Positions 9,277 to 18,240 of a stretch of DNA of 43,316 bases are shown piece by piece (within the stretch, counting starts at the first letter, position 1; the number at the start of each line of letters is the position of its first letter). This DNA comes from Methanobacteriota archaeon (GTDB lineage: Archaea; Thermoplasmatota; Poseidoniia; Poseidoniales; Poseidoniaceae), in NCBI GenBank assembly GCA_011524855.1, contig WTJK01000051.1, positions 1-43,316 of the forward strand. Reading direction: 5' to 3'. Below the pieces are notes generated by a model. The model did not search any database and was not told the origin of the DNA. It worked only from the letters and a program-made list of their open reading frames with translations. The position numbers and the translations under genes were made by a program.

Positions 9277-10121
9277 TCGGACAAGCGGGCAATGAGGTCG
9301 GCTTTCTTGCCGCCAACGGGCAAGCCAGCAGCCTTGCAGCGCTCCTTCAACTCGGCGACGGTCAACGACGAGAGGTCTTCATCAGCCGCCGCTTCGTCGT
9401 CCCCGTGGTCGTGTTCATGGTCGTCATCGTTGGTCACGCCGAAGCCCCGTGGTTCGTGGACTTCAATGAACGAAACCTTGCCGCACTCCACAGCATCGCG
9501 GATGATGGTCACCAATCGGAACTTCATCATGGCTGCGTTGGTGTCAAAGAGCATGGTCTGGGGAAGGACGATGTTCAGGTCGTCGCCGTCAAACGAGACG
9601 CCGAAGTCGCTGTGGCCGGTGTTGGATTCCAGCAGGGCGGTGACTTGGTCTTCCTTGCCTTCAACCACTTTCACGACTTTGAAGTTGTACTTCAGGGTCT
9701 TTCCAGCCATGGGGTGGTTGTAGTCAATGCGTGCCCGCCCAGCGGCGAGGTAGGACAAGTGGCCTTGGCGGTTGCCAATGTTCACCGGGGCACCGATGTA
9801 AAGCGCATTGGGGTCCTGGACGGAGCGGATCAGCTTGTCGATGCTGATGGTCTCGATTTGTTGCGGGTCTTTCTCGCCGTACGCATCAGCAGGGGCAATG
9901 GTCACTTCGGTTTCCTTGTCCACCTTGGCGTCGGCAAGGGCCGCTTCGAAGCCGGGGATGAGGTTGCCAGCACCGACCACACAGACCATGGGTGAGTACG
10001 AGCGACCTTCCTGGTGCATCTCGTGTTCCTTGGCGACTGCTTCTCGGGTGGTCTCGATCAAATCACCGCTTTCTCCGTTGTACAATTCGTAATCAACATG
10101 GACAATTGTGCCTTCTTCCAT
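9273..10121 (-). CDS. FKBP-type peptidyl-prolyl isomerase with C-terminal SAP domain
   Basis: A 282-residue prolyl cis-trans isomerase and probable folding chaperone. The N-terminal half is SlyD/archaeal FKBP-like: VHVDYELYNGESGDLIE, the VGAGNLIPGFEAAL core and YGEKDPQQIE, followed by an inserted flap domain and DYNHPMAGKTLKYNFKVVKV. A second domain (about residues 155-225) resembles the extra C-terminal domain of the long archaeal FKBPs. Then comes an Asp/His-rich linker (NDDDHEHDHGDDEAA), which could bind metal, and at the end LTVAELKERCKAAGLPVGGK, a SAP-type helix-extended-helix motif normally found in DNA- or RNA-binding proteins. The ATG at 10121 is chosen because GGAGGT lies six bases before it; the upstream in-frame extension has no FKBP character. 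Confidence 0.88.
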   Translation of the reverse strand: MEEGTIVHVDYELYNGESGDLIETTREAVAKEHEMHQEGRSYSPMVCVVGAGNLIPGFEAALADAKVDKETEVTIAPADAYGEKDPQQIETISIDKLIRSVQDPNALYIGAPVNIGNRQGHLSYLAAGRARIDYNHPMAGKTLKYNFKVVKVVEGKEDQVTALLESNTGHSDFGVSFDGDDLNIVLPQTMLFDTNAAMMKFRLVTIIRDAVECGKVSFIEVHEPRGFGVTNDDDHEHDHGDDEAAADEDLSSLTVAELKERCKAAGLPVGGKKADLIARLSE

Positions 10122-10127
10122 TTCGTA

Positions 10128-10133
10128 ACCTCC
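10128..10133 (-). promoter_or_regulatory. Shine-Dalgarno site deciding the FKBP start
   Basis: GGAGGT on the minus strand, six bases upstream of the ATG at 10121. It fixes the FKBP start and shows that at least some genes in this genome use leadered, SD-dependent initiation. Confidence 0.7.
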
Positions 10134-10183
10134 AAGGGAATGATTCGGCGACCGTCCCCCCCTTGATAAGCACATTGGCGGGT

Positions 10184-12781
10184 TCATTCCTCCTCGCTGA
10201 GCGGCTTGGATGAGGTTCGGTCAGCGGCTTTGAAACCGGCCACGGTGACGGTGGCCATGCCCGCCATCATCGTCACCCAACCAAGCCACACCGCATGCGA
10301 GTGGGGAAGGACGTACACCGTCACACGTACGGTGTCAACGGCGTCGGTGGATTCGCTCACCACCCGCTGCATCAGTGCAGCGGATTGACTCCCATCAAAG
10401 ATGAAGACGATGTCCCCGGTCAACCCTGAAAGGGTGTCGACCTCGGAACGGGCGACGCCTTGTTGGTCAAACCGGAGTGTACCGGGATAGACGGTGCCGA
10501 TTTCTTCCTTCGTTCCGTCGTCGTTGACTTCGTGGACCACGATGGTCACACCCACAAACCCGTCCCCAACCTCAAGGTCCTCGTCCGTGAGCGTCAAGTC
10601 CGTGAACTCGAAGCCGTAGCCTCGGTGGACCACCGTTTCGTCTCGGATCAGGGTCAACCGGTGGCTTGCGTCGCCCCGGTCGACCAGCACCGTGGTGGAC
10701 AGGTGGCCAAGGAGAAGGATCAGCAGGCCAACGTGGACGAGGTGGGCGCCGACGGGAATGCGTTTCCACGGCGCTTTTTTCCCCGCTTTCTTGATCTGGT
10801 CCATCGTCTCCCTCACCATCAACGGCAAGGCGATGGCCAGCATCGGCAGCGACATCCACGCAAGATGGCCCCGCGTGAGAGGTCCACCCGAGACCAAGGT
10901 GGCGCTGTCACCGCCGAGGTTGGTGGCGAACAGGGCGAGGCCAACGACCGTGATCAGAAGCGCAGCAGCCAGCACCGCAGCGGTGTGTTTCGCATCGTCG
11001 TGACGTCGGGTGTAGAGAATGAAACAAACGGCCACGGCTGCGAGAAACGGAGCACCGTACAACTCGTGCGCTTCAAAATTCACGGCATCGATGCTCGCCA
11101 GCAACAGCACCCATGTCAGGACGAGGTAGAGGCTTGCCAAGATGACGCTTCCCCACAAGGCGACCCTGGTGTGGGTTCGGCGCTGCTTCCAGTTCATCGC
11201 CGGGCTGTCCGTGTCGCCAGCCAACAGCCAGGGAAGGACAAACGCCAGCAACACGCCCCCAGCAACCGGCAAGGTCAGCAGCATCGACCAAGCCATCGCC
11301 AAGCCCAACATCACGCCGGCAGCCGTCCATGGCCAAGCATTGAGGGCAGAGGGGGCCACGTAAAGCGGATGGAAGAGCAAACCAAAGACCACGGCGATGA
11401 TGGGATCCCAGGTCACCGCAAACAACAACAGCGGAAAGAGGAGATGCAACGGAAGCGGTGTCAGGGTTGCATACGACCACGCCGAGGTTTCTTGTGAGGG
11501 TGCTGGGGCATCGGCCTTCAGCGAGCGTGCATTCGCCGCAAGCGGAGCGAGCAACGGCACCAACAACGCCGCACCGGGCACGGATGCCCACGAACCGGGA
11601 ATCGCGTCGTTGCCAAGCCACGCCCATCCCAGGAAGGCTGCTGCGGCAGGGAAGGTCAGCCAGGCCAGGGTCAATCCCGAAGCTTCCCCTCCTCGGCGGG
11701 CGAGCCGCACCAGGGACCACCACGAACCCAACAGCACCACCATCCACACCAGGTAGGTCATCACCTCGGTGGATGCGGCGTTGGTTCGCAGTTCCATCAA
11801 GCGCCCGAACACGTCGGTGGGCGGTGTGCCGCCGTCATCCGTCACAAAGGTGTGAACCGATGACGCCCACACCCCCCCTGCTCGGGTGACGGTGGTGGCA
11901 AACAGCGACAACACGCCGGTCAACACCGCTCCTCCGACCCAGACATGGTCGGGTGTGCGGCCCGGTCGGGTCCTCAGGTGAACCAGCATGGCGAGGGCCA
12001 GCCAGGGGAGGAACGAACCGGTTTCGACCGGGTCCCATGCCCAATAGCCGCCCCAGTCGAGGATGAGGTAGGCCCACAAGCCTCCCAAACCGATGCCAAG
12101 GGTGGCGGTCAGAAATGCGGGGCGTGCCTGGGTCAGCAGACGGGGTCCCAGGTGGTCGGTGTTCATCGAGCCCGAGGCCGCTAAACCGGTGGCGGTCATG
12201 TGCAAGCACATGGAATAAGCTAGGAAAATCAGGGGTGGATGGATCACCATGAGGTCGGTTTGCAACAAAGGGTTCAATCCAGCACCTTGGAAGAACGGTG
12301 GTGTGGCTTTGAACGGATCGAGCGAAAACGCCACCAGCACCAAGGTCAGGTGCATCAGATGCACGGCTCTCAGTCGGAGGGTGTGGGCCGGACCGGCGTT
12401 GACTTCACCCGGCAGGGCACCTCGCCACCACCAAGCGAGCAGGGCCATCCAACCCAGCCACATCAGCAAGGGGCCTTCTCGCGCCGCCCATGTGGCAGCG
12501 AACCGGTACTTGAGCGGCAGGGCTTCCCCCCCAAAGGCCGCCACGTGAAGAACGGAGGTGGTGTTCGTGAGAAACAGCCCTGCCAAGGTGAAGAACGGCA
12601 CGGCCAACAGCAGGTGGAGGCCAAACGAAGCCGCTTTGGAACGGTGATGGAGGTGAGGGCGCCACAGAAGGAGCAAGGTGGCCGCTAGGGCCAGCCAAAG
12701 CGTCGCCCCCCACATGGTTGAACGTGGCTCGCCCTCCCTCAAGGCCTTTGCTTTGGAGGCAGGTGGGCGACGCTTCACCAT
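10184..12781 (-). CDS. ccmF: Cytochrome c-type biogenesis protein CcmF (haem lyase)
   Basis: A polytopic membrane protein of 865 residues for covalent haem attachment to c-type cytochromes on the outer face of the membrane. The haem-handling tryptophan-rich WWD signature is present as WGGYWAWDPVETGSFLPW, with conserved histidines around it. The earlier segment LPLKYRFAATWAAREGPLLMW matches the CcmF pattern of YK-x-AVW-x3-EGSLLLW. It is longer than typical bacterial CcmF (about 650 residues), mainly through the C-terminal extramembrane domain (after about residue 680: VDRGDASHRLTLIRDE...), which ends in a last helix. The ATG at 12781 overlaps the geranylgeranyl reductase stop by 7 bases. No other ccm genes lie in the window. 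An in-frame ATG 22 codons on is an alternative start. Confidence 0.88.
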   Translation of the reverse strand: MVKRRPPASKAKALREGEPRSTMWGATLWLALAATLLLLWRPHLHHRSKAASFGLHLLLAVPFFTLAGLFLTNTTSVLHVAAFGGEALPLKYRFAATWAAREGPLLMWLGWMALLAWWWRGALPGEVNAGPAHTLRLRAVHLMHLTLVLVAFSLDPFKATPPFFQGAGLNPLLQTDLMVIHPPLIFLAYSMCLHMTATGLAASGSMNTDHLGPRLLTQARPAFLTATLGIGLGGLWAYLILDWGGYWAWDPVETGSFLPWLALAMLVHLRTRPGRTPDHVWVGGAVLTGVLSLFATTVTRAGGVWASSVHTFVTDDGGTPPTDVFGRLMELRTNAASTEVMTYLVWMVVLLGSWWSLVRLARRGGEASGLTLAWLTFPAAAAFLGWAWLGNDAIPGSWASVPGAALLVPLLAPLAANARSLKADAPAPSQETSAWSYATLTPLPLHLLFPLLLFAVTWDPIIAVVFGLLFHPLYVAPSALNAWPWTAAGVMLGLAMAWSMLLTLPVAGGVLLAFVLPWLLAGDTDSPAMNWKQRRTHTRVALWGSVILASLYLVLTWVLLLASIDAVNFEAHELYGAPFLAAVAVCFILYTRRHDDAKHTAAVLAAALLITVVGLALFATNLGGDSATLVSGGPLTRGHLAWMSLPMLAIALPLMVRETMDQIKKAGKKAPWKRIPVGAHLVHVGLLILLLGHLSTTVLVDRGDASHRLTLIRDETVVHRGYGFEFTDLTLTDEDLEVGDGFVGVTIVVHEVNDDGTKEEIGTVYPGTLRFDQQGVARSEVDTLSGLTGDIVFIFDGSQSAALMQRVVSESTDAVDTVRVTVYVLPHSHAVWLGWVTMMAGMATVTVAGFKAADRTSSKPLSEEE

Positions 12782-14037
12782 CCGAAGAACTTGGCACGGG
12801 AGTAGCCAAAGGAGAGGAGGACGGGAATGACACGTTTGGTCAGAAGAATCGGCTTGCGAACGAGGATTTTCAGCCCGATGAAGAGCTTGTCAAGCGGGTT
12901 CATGTTGCCCAACTCTTCGGGAAGGCACCGGGCCATGGTTGACATTTCTTTGTCGGTCAGGTTGTACAACGCTGTCTTTCCTTTGAGGATCTTGCCGTAG
13001 GGCGGGAAGGTGGCCTGCCATGACTTCTGGTAGGCCATGAGGCGCTGCTCGCTCAGGTCGTTTTCGCTCAGCGCGGCTGCCAAGGTTTGCGCAGCTTCCC
13101 GTCCCGACCACAAGGCCAGGTGGGTTCCCCCCTCAAAGAGCGGTGAAGTGAACCCGGCGGCGTCCCCAACAAGCAGGATGCCGTCCCCCACGGTGGTGGT
13201 TCTTGGGCCTGAAATGGGGATGGTGCCGCCAAAGGGCCGGATTTTGATGCCGTCCGGGCGCCAGGGGGGGTTGGTGGTGGGTTTTCCGTTGAGGTACGTG
13301 TCCTCAATGAAGGATTGAAGGTACTTGACGGCTCCTTTTTTGTCCGTGGTCACCAAACCAACATTGGCTCGTCCGCCCTCTTTGGGAATCATCCAGACGT
13401 ACCCGTGCGGGGAGTACTTGGGCCAGAGGTAGAAGTCAAGGTAACCGTCGTTCGGAACGTCCAACATCTCGTACTGGAAACCGGCGATGACTTCAACGTC
13501 ACCCCCCATGCCAAGCAATTTCGCCGCTGCGCCGGACACACCCGAGGCATCGATGACGGCGCGACAGGTCATGGGGAATTCGTTCCCACGTCCATCAATT
13601 TTCCAATTGGTAAATTCATTTTTTGAGTTGTAGACTCGTTCCATTGAGGTGACCCGGTGGTGAAGGAGCAACTCGGCACCTTTGGCGACCGCTTCATCGG
13701 CCAGCCATCGTTCGAACAGGTGCTTCTCGAGGACGTAGCCTTCCTCGGTGAGCTTCTTGTCGGTGCCGTCGGGAAAAATCACTCGAATGCCCTTGACGTC
13801 AAGAGCCTTAACGTGGTCGGGCAGCTCAAGGTCCAGGTTCTGAACCGCCAACTCGGAAAGGCATTCACCGCAATGCACGGGGGTGCCGACTTCGGGGTCG
13901 GCCTCGAGGATGACCGTGGACAGTCCTGCACGTGCAGCGTGGAGGGCAGCCGAGCCACCGCCCGGGCCTGCCCCGATGACCACCACGTCGCAGTGCTTGA
14001 TGTCGCTCACGGCATGCAGGGGCATGCGGTAGCCCAT
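12775..14037 (-). CDS. Geranylgeranyl reductase family FAD-dependent oxidoreductase
   Basis: A flavoprotein of about 420 residues that saturates double bonds of isoprenoid chains; in archaea this is mainly digeranylgeranylglycerophospholipid reductase of membrane-lipid synthesis. The N-terminal FAD dinucleotide-binding motif is clear (CDVVVIGAGPGGGSAALHAA). Next come the family's PVHCGECLSE cysteine segment, an internal DGILLVGDAAGFTSPLFEGG flavin-binding segment, and a C-terminal hydrophobic part (LFIGLKILVRKPILLTKRV). Members of the family can also reduce menaquinone side chains, which is worth noting next to the UbiD/UbiA genes. The start at 14037 (MGYRMPLHAVSDIKH) is preferred; 14025 is possible. 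An AATT-rich island at 13594-13630 encodes the loop NSKNEFTNWKID, outside the conserved core. Confidence 0.87.
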   Translation of the reverse strand: MGYRMPLHAVSDIKHCDVVVIGAGPGGGSAALHAARAGLSTVILEADPEVGTPVHCGECLSELAVQNLDLELPDHVKALDVKGIRVIFPDGTDKKLTEEGYVLEKHLFERWLADEAVAKGAELLLHHRVTSMERVYNSKNEFTNWKIDGRGNEFPMTCRAVIDASGVSGAAAKLLGMGGDVEVIAGFQYEMLDVPNDGYLDFYLWPKYSPHGYVWMIPKEGGRANVGLVTTDKKGAVKYLQSFIEDTYLNGKPTTNPPWRPDGIKIRPFGGTIPISGPRTTTVGDGILLVGDAAGFTSPLFEGGTHLALWSGREAAQTLAAALSENDLSEQRLMAYQKSWQATFPPYGKILKGKTALYNLTDKEMSTMARCLPEELGNMNPLDKLFIGLKILVRKPILLTKRVIPVLLSFGYSRAKFFGW

Positions 14038-14073
14038 GAAGGCAACGGTGGAGGTTGAACGGAGCGAAGTGGT

Positions 14074-14082
14074 CCCTATACG
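14074..14082. promoter_or_regulatory. Possible shared TATA element between divergent GGR and ubiD genes
   Basis: CCCTATACG lies in the 93 bases between the two divergent starts. Read leftward it sits about 40 bases from the GGR ATG (14037), and rightward about 52 from the UbiD ATG (14131). Because CTATAC is near-symmetrical it could serve both directions. No stronger TATA match is visible in the interval. Confidence 0.3.
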
Positions 14083-14130
14083 GGGGTTCAAAACCGAACG
14101 GCGTTACCCAAGGCCGTGGCCTGGAAGACG

Positions 14131-16068
14131 ATGAAGCGGTGGATGGACCACCTCGAGGGGCGCAACGAGCTCATTCGCATTCCACGGCCTGTGGACGTGA
14201 CCTACGAAGCCGGTGCCATCGCCGATCTCCTGGTGAAGAACGACGGACCTGCGGTGGTCTTCGAACAACCTCGCCTTGCTGACGGGACGATCTCTTCAAT
14301 TCCGCTGGTCATGAACTTGTTTGGCTCCCACGACCGCACCCTCCGAGCGCTGGGCGCCAAGCACGAGACGTCCATCGGCGACCGCATGGTCGCCATGATG
14401 AAGCCGGACATCGGTGCCATGGTGAAGCGCCCTTGGCTGGCGTTGCCGTTGGCACAGGACGCCTTCGCCATGCCGCCCCGAAAGAAGCGAAAGGGGGCAT
14501 CCCAGCGCGTTCAGTTGCCGCTCGACCTCACCCGGCTCCCCATCCCGAAGACGTGGCCCATGGACGGCGGCCCTTTTGTGACGTTGCCGCTGGTGGTCAC
14601 CAAAGACCCGCAATCGGGTGAACACAACCTGGGCATGTACCGTGCACAGGTCTTCGGCCCCAAAGAATTGGGCCTGCACTGGCAGATTCACAAGCACGCC
14701 GCTGACCATGCCGCAGCGTTGGGTCCCAACGCTCGGATGCCGGTGGCCGTATGCATGGGTGGCCCACCCGAACTCATCTTCTCGGCCATCTCGCCGCTTC
14801 CCGACAACCTGTCGGAATACCAGTTTGCAGGCATTCTCGGCCGCCGTTCGTTGCGCATCACCAAGGCGTTGACGCAGGATCTCATGGTTCCGGCCGAAGC
14901 GGACATCGTCATCGAAGGCTACTGCATCCCGGGAGAAACCCGGACCGAGGGGCCGTTTGGTGACCACTTCGGCTTTTACTCCTTGACCGGTCAGTATCCG
15001 GTGCTGCACGTGACCGCCATCACCTGTCGCAAGGATGCTGTGTTGCCTGCGACCATCGTGGGGTTGCCACCGATGGAGGACGGCTACCTCGGAGAGGCCA
15101 TTGGCCGTCAGTTCTCACCGGTCCTCAGGTTCCAACACCGCGATGTCCGCTCCGTGCACCTGCCGCTTGAGACGGGCTTCCACAACCTGGCCATTGCGGC
15201 GTCCAAGCAACGCTACCCCCGTCAGGCTCGAAAGACGGGTTTGGGCCTGCTTGGAGCGGGGCAGATGATGTTCCTGAAGATCATGGCCGTGATGGACGAA
15301 GACCACGACACGAAGGATTTGGAGGCGTTCCTCGATGCGCTCAACGATCGGGTTGACATCGCTGAAGACGTGGTCGTTTTGCCGGGGATGGTCGCCGATT
15401 CGCTCGAAGCGGCCAGCCCGTACGAAAACGTCCACGCCAAACTGCTCATCGACGCCACCACTTTGCCGGCTGCCGACCCCCGTCACCCGTCCCCCCCTCT
15501 CGAAGGGTCGTTTTCCCAAGACGCTCCTGCATGGCGTCAAGGGCTCGAGGCACCCCCTGCCTTTGACGGGCTGGAACGTGTCCTGAAGCTGGACGATGTG
15601 GTTCAAGCCCGCATGCTTCGTGACAGCATGCTCGTCGTGACAACCCACATCCCCGGTACGCCCACGCCACGCAGCGGATCCTCCACCCCTGATGACGAAG
15701 CCGAGACGGCTCGAAGAACAAAAGTTGAGCAATTGAAGAATTCAATTTGGGAATTGGATAATTCCTCTTCGCTGCGGTGGCTGTTCATCACCAACGACGA
15801 CGTTGATCTGGGCGTTCCCAAGGCCCGCCGTCGCCTGCTTTGGCAACTCACCTCGAGGTTTGACGTCGGTCGAGGGCTGTTCTTTGACGACCAGCGGGCT
15901 CGGTTGTGCTGGGATGCCACCACCCCGATTCCATCGGAGGAACACGGCGTGCGACGGTGGCCCGCCATCACCCTTCACGATGAAGAAACGCTGGCCAAGG
16001 TGGCCAGCCACCCCGAATTGGAAAAATACGCTTGGCCCCCCCACCTTTCGTTTGGGGGCCCTGAGTGA
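14131..16068 (+). CDS. UbiD-family decarboxylase
   Basis: A 645-residue UbiD-type enzyme that would use prenylated FMN to decarboxylate an aromatic acid. The first residues (MKRWMDHLEGRNELIRIPRP) match the usual UbiD start, so the ATG at 14131 is preferred over the GTG at 14116. The catalytic region GYCIPGETRTEGPFGDHFGF contains the E-x2-R and EGPFG motif expected around the cofactor. The gene runs into a UbiA prenyltransferase with a TGATG overlap, the classic pairing for quinone synthesis, most likely menaquinone in this setting (inference). No UbiX, which makes the cofactor, is present here. The C-terminal about 130 residues hold a variable region with an AATT-rich island (15728-15765). 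Confidence 0.87.
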   Translation: MKRWMDHLEGRNELIRIPRPVDVTYEAGAIADLLVKNDGPAVVFEQPRLADGTISSIPLVMNLFGSHDRTLRALGAKHETSIGDRMVAMMKPDIGAMVKRPWLALPLAQDAFAMPPRKKRKGASQRVQLPLDLTRLPIPKTWPMDGGPFVTLPLVVTKDPQSGEHNLGMYRAQVFGPKELGLHWQIHKHAADHAAALGPNARMPVAVCMGGPPELIFSAISPLPDNLSEYQFAGILGRRSLRITKALTQDLMVPAEADIVIEGYCIPGETRTEGPFGDHFGFYSLTGQYPVLHVTAITCRKDAVLPATIVGLPPMEDGYLGEAIGRQFSPVLRFQHRDVRSVHLPLETGFHNLAIAASKQRYPRQARKTGLGLLGAGQMMFLKIMAVMDEDHDTKDLEAFLDALNDRVDIAEDVVVLPGMVADSLEAASPYENVHAKLLIDATTLPAADPRHPSPPLEGSFSQDAPAWRQGLEAPPAFDGLERVLKLDDVVQARMLRDSMLVVTTHIPGTPTPRSGSSTPDDEAETARRTKVEQLKNSIWELDNSSSLRWLFITNDDVDLGVPKARRRLLWQLTSRFDVGRGLFFDDQRARLCWDATTPIPSEEHGVRRWPAITLHDEETLAKVASHPELEKYAWPPHLSFGGPE

Positions 16069-16985
16069 TGGATGTCAAGCAGGTTTTGTCCTTCATTAAA
16101 ATCGAACACACACTGTTCTCCCTGCCGTTCGTGCTGATGGGCTACATGATTGCTGTTCGACAGTTTGGTGTTGGCGATGGCTTCGACTTGCTGTGGATTC
16201 TTATCGCAGCTGTCGGCGCTCGTGGTTTGGCGATGGCCCTCAACCGGATCATTGACCGGGACATCGATGCCGCCAATCCTCGCACGCAGGGTCGTCACCT
16301 TGCCTCGGGGAGCATGAGCATGAAGACGGCCTGGTCGCTTGCTGCTGTTTTTCTTGCCATGTTGCTCATCAGCGCCGGTCTGCTGAACCGTGTCGCACTG
16401 ATGATGGCGTGGCTTCCAGTGCTGACGTTCGTGATTTATCCGTACATGAAGCGCTTCACATGGGGGTGCCATTTCTGGCTGGGCTTGTGCCTGGGGCTCG
16501 CTCCAGCGGGGGCTTGGGTGGCCATCGCCGCTGACGTCCACGGTTGGGGTGCCATCACAGGTCTGCTTTCCAACCGCACCGAATTCCTTTGGGCGCCCAC
16601 CCTGTTGCCCATCTCCATCGGCGTAGCGCTGTGGATCGCTGCGTTTGACATCAACTATGCTCGCATGGACGTGGAGAGCGACCGTGAACAAGGCATCCAT
16701 TCCTTCCCCTCCACGTTTGGCGATCGTGTCACCACCCGGGCCACCGTGCAACTCTCGCTGCTTTGGTTCGCTTGCTTCGCCATCGCCAACCCGATGGACG
16801 GCTTCTGGTTTCTTGGGGCAGCCGCCATGATGGCGCTGGCCAACATCGTTGTCGTCCTTCGCATGGAGCGCTTTGCGGATTTCCAAACGGTGCTGTTTCG
16901 GGTGTCGATGATCACGGGCTGGGTGTTACTCGCCTCGCTGGTTATCGGCTTCTCGGCTGAAACTGCCGGTATGGCACTTGGTTGA
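16068..16985 (+). CDS. UbiA-family prenyltransferase (4-hydroxybenzoate/MqnP-like)
   Basis: A membrane prenyltransferase of 305 residues with about eight or nine helices that attaches an isoprenoid tail to an aromatic ring. The first Asp-rich motif is ALNRIIDRDIDAANPRT (N-x3-D-x3-D) and the second is AAFDINYARMDVESDREQGI, both intact. The start MDVKQVLSFIKIEHTLFSLP is characteristic of the 4-hydroxybenzoate/MqnP branch, which acts in menaquinone synthesis. The ATG at 16068 overlaps the UbiD stop as TGATG; a GTG one codon earlier is possible. Pairing with UbiD supports a quinone pathway; the exact substrate is not decided by sequence. Confidence 0.9.
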   Translation: MDVKQVLSFIKIEHTLFSLPFVLMGYMIAVRQFGVGDGFDLLWILIAAVGARGLAMALNRIIDRDIDAANPRTQGRHLASGSMSMKTAWSLAAVFLAMLLISAGLLNRVALMMAWLPVLTFVIYPYMKRFTWGCHFWLGLCLGLAPAGAWVAIAADVHGWGAITGLLSNRTEFLWAPTLLPISIGVALWIAAFDINYARMDVESDREQGIHSFPSTFGDRVTTRATVQLSLLWFACFAIANPMDGFWFLGAAAMMALANIVVVLRMERFADFQTVLFRVSMITGWVLLASLVIGFSAETAGMALG

Positions 16986-17052
16986 TGCATGCGTTTCTCA
17001 CCTCGAATTTGTGGTGGTGAAGGTTCTTGGGCCGACTCAAGGAACACCCTCC

Positions 17053-17439
17053 ATGAACCCGATCATTGCCTCCCTGCTTGAGTTCAACAAGGCATTTGAC
17101 ATTCCCAAACTCGATGAACCCGGTCTTGGACCCGACGAACTCATCGAGCTTCGCATCAAACTCCTGACCGAGGAAGTTCAGGAATATGCCGAAGCCGCTC
17201 GTGCGGGGGATCTGGTCGAAGTGTTGGATGCGCTGGCCGACATCGGTTACATCCTTGCTGGGACCATCATCAATCATGGCATGCAGGGCATTTACGACGA
17301 TGCGTTCAACGAGGTGCACCGTTCGAACATGGCCAAGTTGGTGGACGGGCAGGTCATTCGACGCGACGACGGAAAGGTCCTCAAGCCCGAAGGCTGGCAG
17401 CCGCCTCAACTGAAGCAATTTCTTCCGGACGATGCGTGA
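17053..17439 (+). CDS. MazG/PRA-PH-like nucleotide pyrophosphohydrolase
   Basis: A 128-residue all-alpha NTP pyrophosphohydrolase of the MazG/phosphoribosyl-ATP pyrophosphohydrolase superfamily, probably hydrolysing a nucleotide or modified NTP to the monophosphate. The metal-binding pair is visible as LLTEEVQEYAEA (E-x2-E) and EVLDALADIGYIL (E-x2-D). The C-terminal stretch NEVHRSNMAKL with DDGKVLKPEGWQPP is typical of a subgroup seen in bacteria and phages. The start at 17053 (MNPIIASLLEFNKAFDIP) is an ATG; in-frame upstream codons have no conserved character. It is followed by the SDR gene and upstream of uvrB, so a nucleotide-pool housekeeping role is plausible. Confidence 0.8.
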   Translation: MNPIIASLLEFNKAFDIPKLDEPGLGPDELIELRIKLLTEEVQEYAEAARAGDLVEVLDALADIGYILAGTIINHGMQGIYDDAFNEVHRSNMAKLVDGQVIRRDDGKVLKPEGWQPPQLKQFLPDDA

Positions 17440-17483
17440 GCTTGCTCACATGGTTTCTTGAGGCACCGTGCGCTGGGTGTTGC

Positions 17484-18215
17484 ATGACCCGTCCAGTTGC
17501 GTTGGTGACCGGTGGGGGGCGGGGCATCGGTGCAGCCGTCTCCGACCGGCTGGCTGCTGACGGGTACGATGTGTTGTTGACCTACAACACCTCGTCAAAG
17601 CCAGCAGAGATGGTGGTTGACGCCATTCGTGAACGCGGCGATGACGCGCTGGCGGTCAAGGTGGACTGCAGCGACCGGGGCGAGGTCGGGCTGCTTGCCC
17701 ACCATCCTTGGATGGCCCGTGGTATCGATGTCGTGGTGCTCAACCACGGGGTGTACCGTCGCGTGGCAGGAGAGCGGATGACCATGGAGGACCTTGCAGC
17801 GACGATGGCAACGAATTTTGAAGGCGCTGTGGCCGTTTGGAAAGCCGTTCAACCGCATTTGACCGACCATGCCAGAACGGTCGTGATCGGTTCTCAACTC
17901 GGCGTTCGGGGGTCGCCCCACGGTGCCGATTACTCCGCCTCCAAGGGGGCGCTGCATGCTTGGGCCCGCTCGCTGGCCCAAGCGGTGGGTCCTGAGGGGA
18001 AACGCGTCAACATTCTTGCGCCAGGGTACGTCGACACCGACATTCTCGCCGGGGATTCCCCGGCCAAGCGGGCGCAACGGAACGACGAGGTCCCGCTTCA
18101 GCGGGTCGGTGCTCCCGAGGACATCGCTTCCACCGTCAGTTTCCTGGTGGGTCCTGATTCGTCCTACATCACGGGAGCCATCCTCCACGTGAATGGGGGA
18201 CTCTATCTCCCCTGA
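17484..18215 (+). CDS. SDR-family oxidoreductase (FabG-like)
   Basis: A classical short-chain dehydrogenase/reductase of 243 residues. The nucleotide-binding motif GGGRGIG lies near the N-terminus (MTRPVALVTGGGRGIGAAVS), the NAG-type motif is varied to LNHG, and the catalytic Ser and Tyr-x3-Lys appear as VVIGSQLGVRG and YSASKGAL. The C-terminus (ITGAILHVNGGLYLP) is typical of 3-oxoacyl-ACP reductase-like members. The substrate cannot be inferred; archaea lack the standard ACP fatty-acid pathway, so a different ketone or alcohol is likely. The ATG at 17484 is preferred because the Rossmann strand begins five residues later; a GTG at 17436 would overlap the previous stop as GTGA but adds unconserved residues. 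Confidence 0.85.
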   Translation: MTRPVALVTGGGRGIGAAVSDRLAADGYDVLLTYNTSSKPAEMVVDAIRERGDDALAVKVDCSDRGEVGLLAHHPWMARGIDVVVLNHGVYRRVAGERMTMEDLAATMATNFEGAVAVWKAVQPHLTDHARTVVIGSQLGVRGSPHGADYSASKGALHAWARSLAQAVGPEGKRVNILAPGYVDTDILAGDSPAKRAQRNDEVPLQRVGAPEDIASTVSFLVGPDSSYITGAILHVNGGLYLP

Positions 18216-18240
18216 CGGTCACGATGGTGCGGTGGTGCTC

